From Obscuribacter phosphatis_A (GTDB lineage: Bacteria > Cyanobacteriota > Vampirovibrionia > Obscuribacterales > Obscuribacteraceae), in assembly GCA_017303615.1 (NCBI GenBank), contig JAFLCK010000002.1, forward strand, positions 124,001 to 188,000: DNA of 64,000 nucleotides, read 5' to 3'. Shown here piece by piece: positions 62,734 through 64,000 of this stretch; the stretch's first letter is position 1; each line of letters opens with the position of its first letter. The notes under the pieces are model-generated. The model did not search any database, was not told the DNA's origin, and was given only the letters and a program-made list of their open reading frames with translations. The translations under genes and the position numbers were made by a program.

Positions 62734-63999
62734 TTACTGCCGACTGATCGCTTCTGGATGATAAGCAATAGCACAATTTCGTCCAGCACTCTTAGCCTGT
62801 TGCAAAGCTTTGCTGGCAGATTGCACCCAACTTTCCACAGTCATATTTTTAGCATCTAGTATCGAAATTCCAGCCGAGCAAGTGGCGTAAAAGCCTGAAT
62901 GAGAAAGAGTAGAGTGCTGAATAGAGGCAAAGTCGGAAAGTAGTCGACCGGAGAGAGCCAGGGCTTCAGCCTCATCGAGACCTTCGGCAATGATGCCGAA
63001 CTCGTCGCCGGCATAGCGCCCAATGATGTCTGACTGCCTTAGACGTTTGCGTAATAAGAGCGAAAGAGCAACCAAGACTTTGTCGCCGCCAGGATAACCA
63101 TGTCTTTCGTTGATTGATCTGAAATAATCGATATCGAGCAAGATCATGGCGGTGAAGCCGGTATGACGGCGACGCTGTGCCACCACAGTCTGAGCTTGTT
63201 CCATAAAAGAAGTATGGTTGAGCAAAGAGGTCAATCCATCGCGTCGCAGCAAAGTCTTCAAAAAGCGGGCTCGCTCTAATCTTGAACTGACCGAACTAAG
63301 CAAGAGAGCCGGCGGCACCGGCTTGACTAGGTGATCATCGCCACCGGCGCGAGCGCTTTCAATGCGTGCATCTATCTGACCTTGTGTGGTCAAGAAAAGC
63401 ACCGGCAAAGTGGCATGTCTTTCGTCTTGCCTGATATAACGGGCTAATTCGTAGCCGGTCATGCCCGGCAACATCACATCTAGTAAAACCAAGTCAGGCT
63501 GAAAAGCCGACATATAAGACTCGAAATTTTTGGGATCGGTACAAGTGCGAACCTGATAGCCAGCCGATTCAAGAAAGGCTCTAATAAAAGCAGCCTGGTC
63601 GGGATCATCTTCTACAGAAAGAATACGCGGAGTTTCTTGATAGCGTTTATCAAGCAAATATTTGAGCCGACGAAACATGGCTTTGATATCAATCGGCTTT
63701 TCAAAGTGGGCATCAGCACCGCAGTGTATCGATCTGACCTTGTCTAAAAAACCGGTTTGTTTGGAAACAATCAAAATAGCCATCTCATCGCCACCGGGCA
63801 TGGCTCTTATCTTTTCCACCAGTTCGTAGGCATCGCCGTCAGGCAGTGGAATTTCTAGAATCATACCGTCGGGCATGCGCTTTTCAATTTCAGCCAGAGC
63901 TGTGGCGAAAGAGCGAGCACAACGGAAGGCGAGACCGGCGTCTTCCACCTGCCTCTTGAGAAAATCAACCTCTTTCGAATCTTCATCGACAATGAGAAC
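62734..63999 (-). CDS. Double-receiver GGDEF protein (partial, 5' end beyond window)
   Basis: Runs off the right edge: the frame is open to 63999 and begins VLIVDEDS, so the apparent GTG start at 63948 is internal. Receiver 1 keeps VDED acidic residues but has Glu in place of the phosphoacceptor Asp (MILEIPLPDGD), so it may act as a constitutively phosphomimetic domain. Receiver 2 is complete (SVEDD, LLDVMLPGMTG, LVKPV). The C-terminal GGDEF domain reads RYAGDEFGIIAEG, with AGDEF at the signature, MILLDIDYFRSINERHGYPG and an active-looking GGDKVLVALS. Probable diguanylate cyclase making cyclic-di-GMP. Partner kinase not visible. Confidence 0.9.
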   Translation of the reverse strand, partial: VLIVDEDSKEVDFLKRQVEDAGLAFRCARSFATALAEIEKRMPDGMILEIPLPDGDAYELVEKIRAMPGGDEMAILIVSKQTGFLDKVRSIHCGADAHFEKPIDIKAMFRRLKYLLDKRYQETPRILSVEDDPDQAAFIRAFLESAGYQVRTCTDPKNFESYMSAFQPDLVLLDVMLPGMTGYELARYIRQDERHATLPVLFLTTQGQIDARIESARAGGDDHLVKPVPPALLLSSVSSRLERARFLKTLLRRDGLTSLLNHTSFMEQAQTVVAQRRRHTGFTAMILLDIDYFRSINERHGYPGGDKVLVALSLLLRKRLRQSDIIGRYAGDEFGIIAEGLDEAEALALSGRLLSDFASIQHSTLSHSGFYATCSAGISILDAKNMTVESWVQSASKALQQAKSAGRNCAIAYHPEAISRQ

Positions 64000-64000
64000 T

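Noticed and set aside
1..64000. tRNA, rRNA, CRISPR array, insertion sequence or prophage
   Set aside because: All gaps over about 60 bp were read by eye; no tRNA-like fold, spaced direct repeats, transposase motif or phage structural gene was seen.

Overview
The 64 kb window is dense bacterial chromosome of roughly even base composition: about 49 protein genes, short gaps and many overlapping start/stop pairs. I see no rRNA, tRNA, insertion sequence, prophage or CRISPR array. The gene set suggests a Gram-negative-type bacterium of the cyanobacterial line, most likely a non-photosynthetic relative (Melainabacteria/Vampirovibrionia, Obscuribacter-like). The pointers are a cyanobacterial-style mannose-1-phosphate guanylyltransferase/phosphomannomutase fusion, a SigF-like group-3 sigma factor inside a type IV pilus cluster, a CHASE2 histidine kinase and several membrane Ser/Thr kinases. 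This placement is inference; no photosynthesis gene is visible.

Layout. 1-7.3 kb: end of recR, a Ser/Thr kinase with a leucine-rich-repeat-like outer part, dxs (reverse) and a secreted VIT/vWA protein (reverse). 7.6-13 kb: a CHASE2 sensor kinase and LuxR-type regulator with overlapping genes, then a secreted protein and a coiled-coil protein of unknown function. 13-22.9 kb: housekeeping genes (adenine/adenosine deaminase, dnaX, acylphosphatase, a coiled-coil protein ending in a J-domain, der, plsY, an HtrA protease, an OmpR-type regulator), closed by a clear terminator. 23-28.7 kb: an MBOAT O-acyltransferase followed by three coupled paralogous SGNH-hydrolase-like membrane proteins, probably a surface-polysaccharide O-acylation module.

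28.8-42.1 kb: a divergent TPR membrane protein, then a type IV pilus region (pilB-pilT-pilC, a SigF-like sigma factor, an ABC exporter pair, prepilin peptidase, a PilM-PilN fusion, PilO, PilP). No pilin or secretin gene is in the window. 42.1-48.1 kb: a small helical protein, two tandem Ser/Thr kinases of the same unusual architecture and a DUF2339-type membrane protein. 48.1-57.8 kb (all reverse): a sodium-efflux-type ABC system whose second permease is fused to a CPBP protease, a leucine-catabolism-like set (biotinyl carrier, HMG-CoA lyase, enoyl-CoA hydratase) with mobA at its end, a repeat-rich coiled-coil protein and an orphan gene. 57.8-64 kb (reverse): the NDP-sugar/phosphomannomutase fusion, a GT4 glycosyltransferase, gpsA and a truncated double-receiver GGDEF protein.

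Shared themes are surface structures (pili, acylated glycans, nucleotide sugars) and signalling (three Ser/Thr kinases, one two-component pair, an orphan OmpR regulator, a diguanylate-cyclase-type protein, one alternative sigma factor). The least ordinary items are the PilM-PilN fusion, the zinc-ribbon tail on PilB, the triple SGNH block behind the MBOAT gene, the tandem kinases with a DFD/HGD variant next to the pil genes, the J-domain hybrid, and a 16-bp TTGAC double box found upstream of both pilB and the sigma factor.
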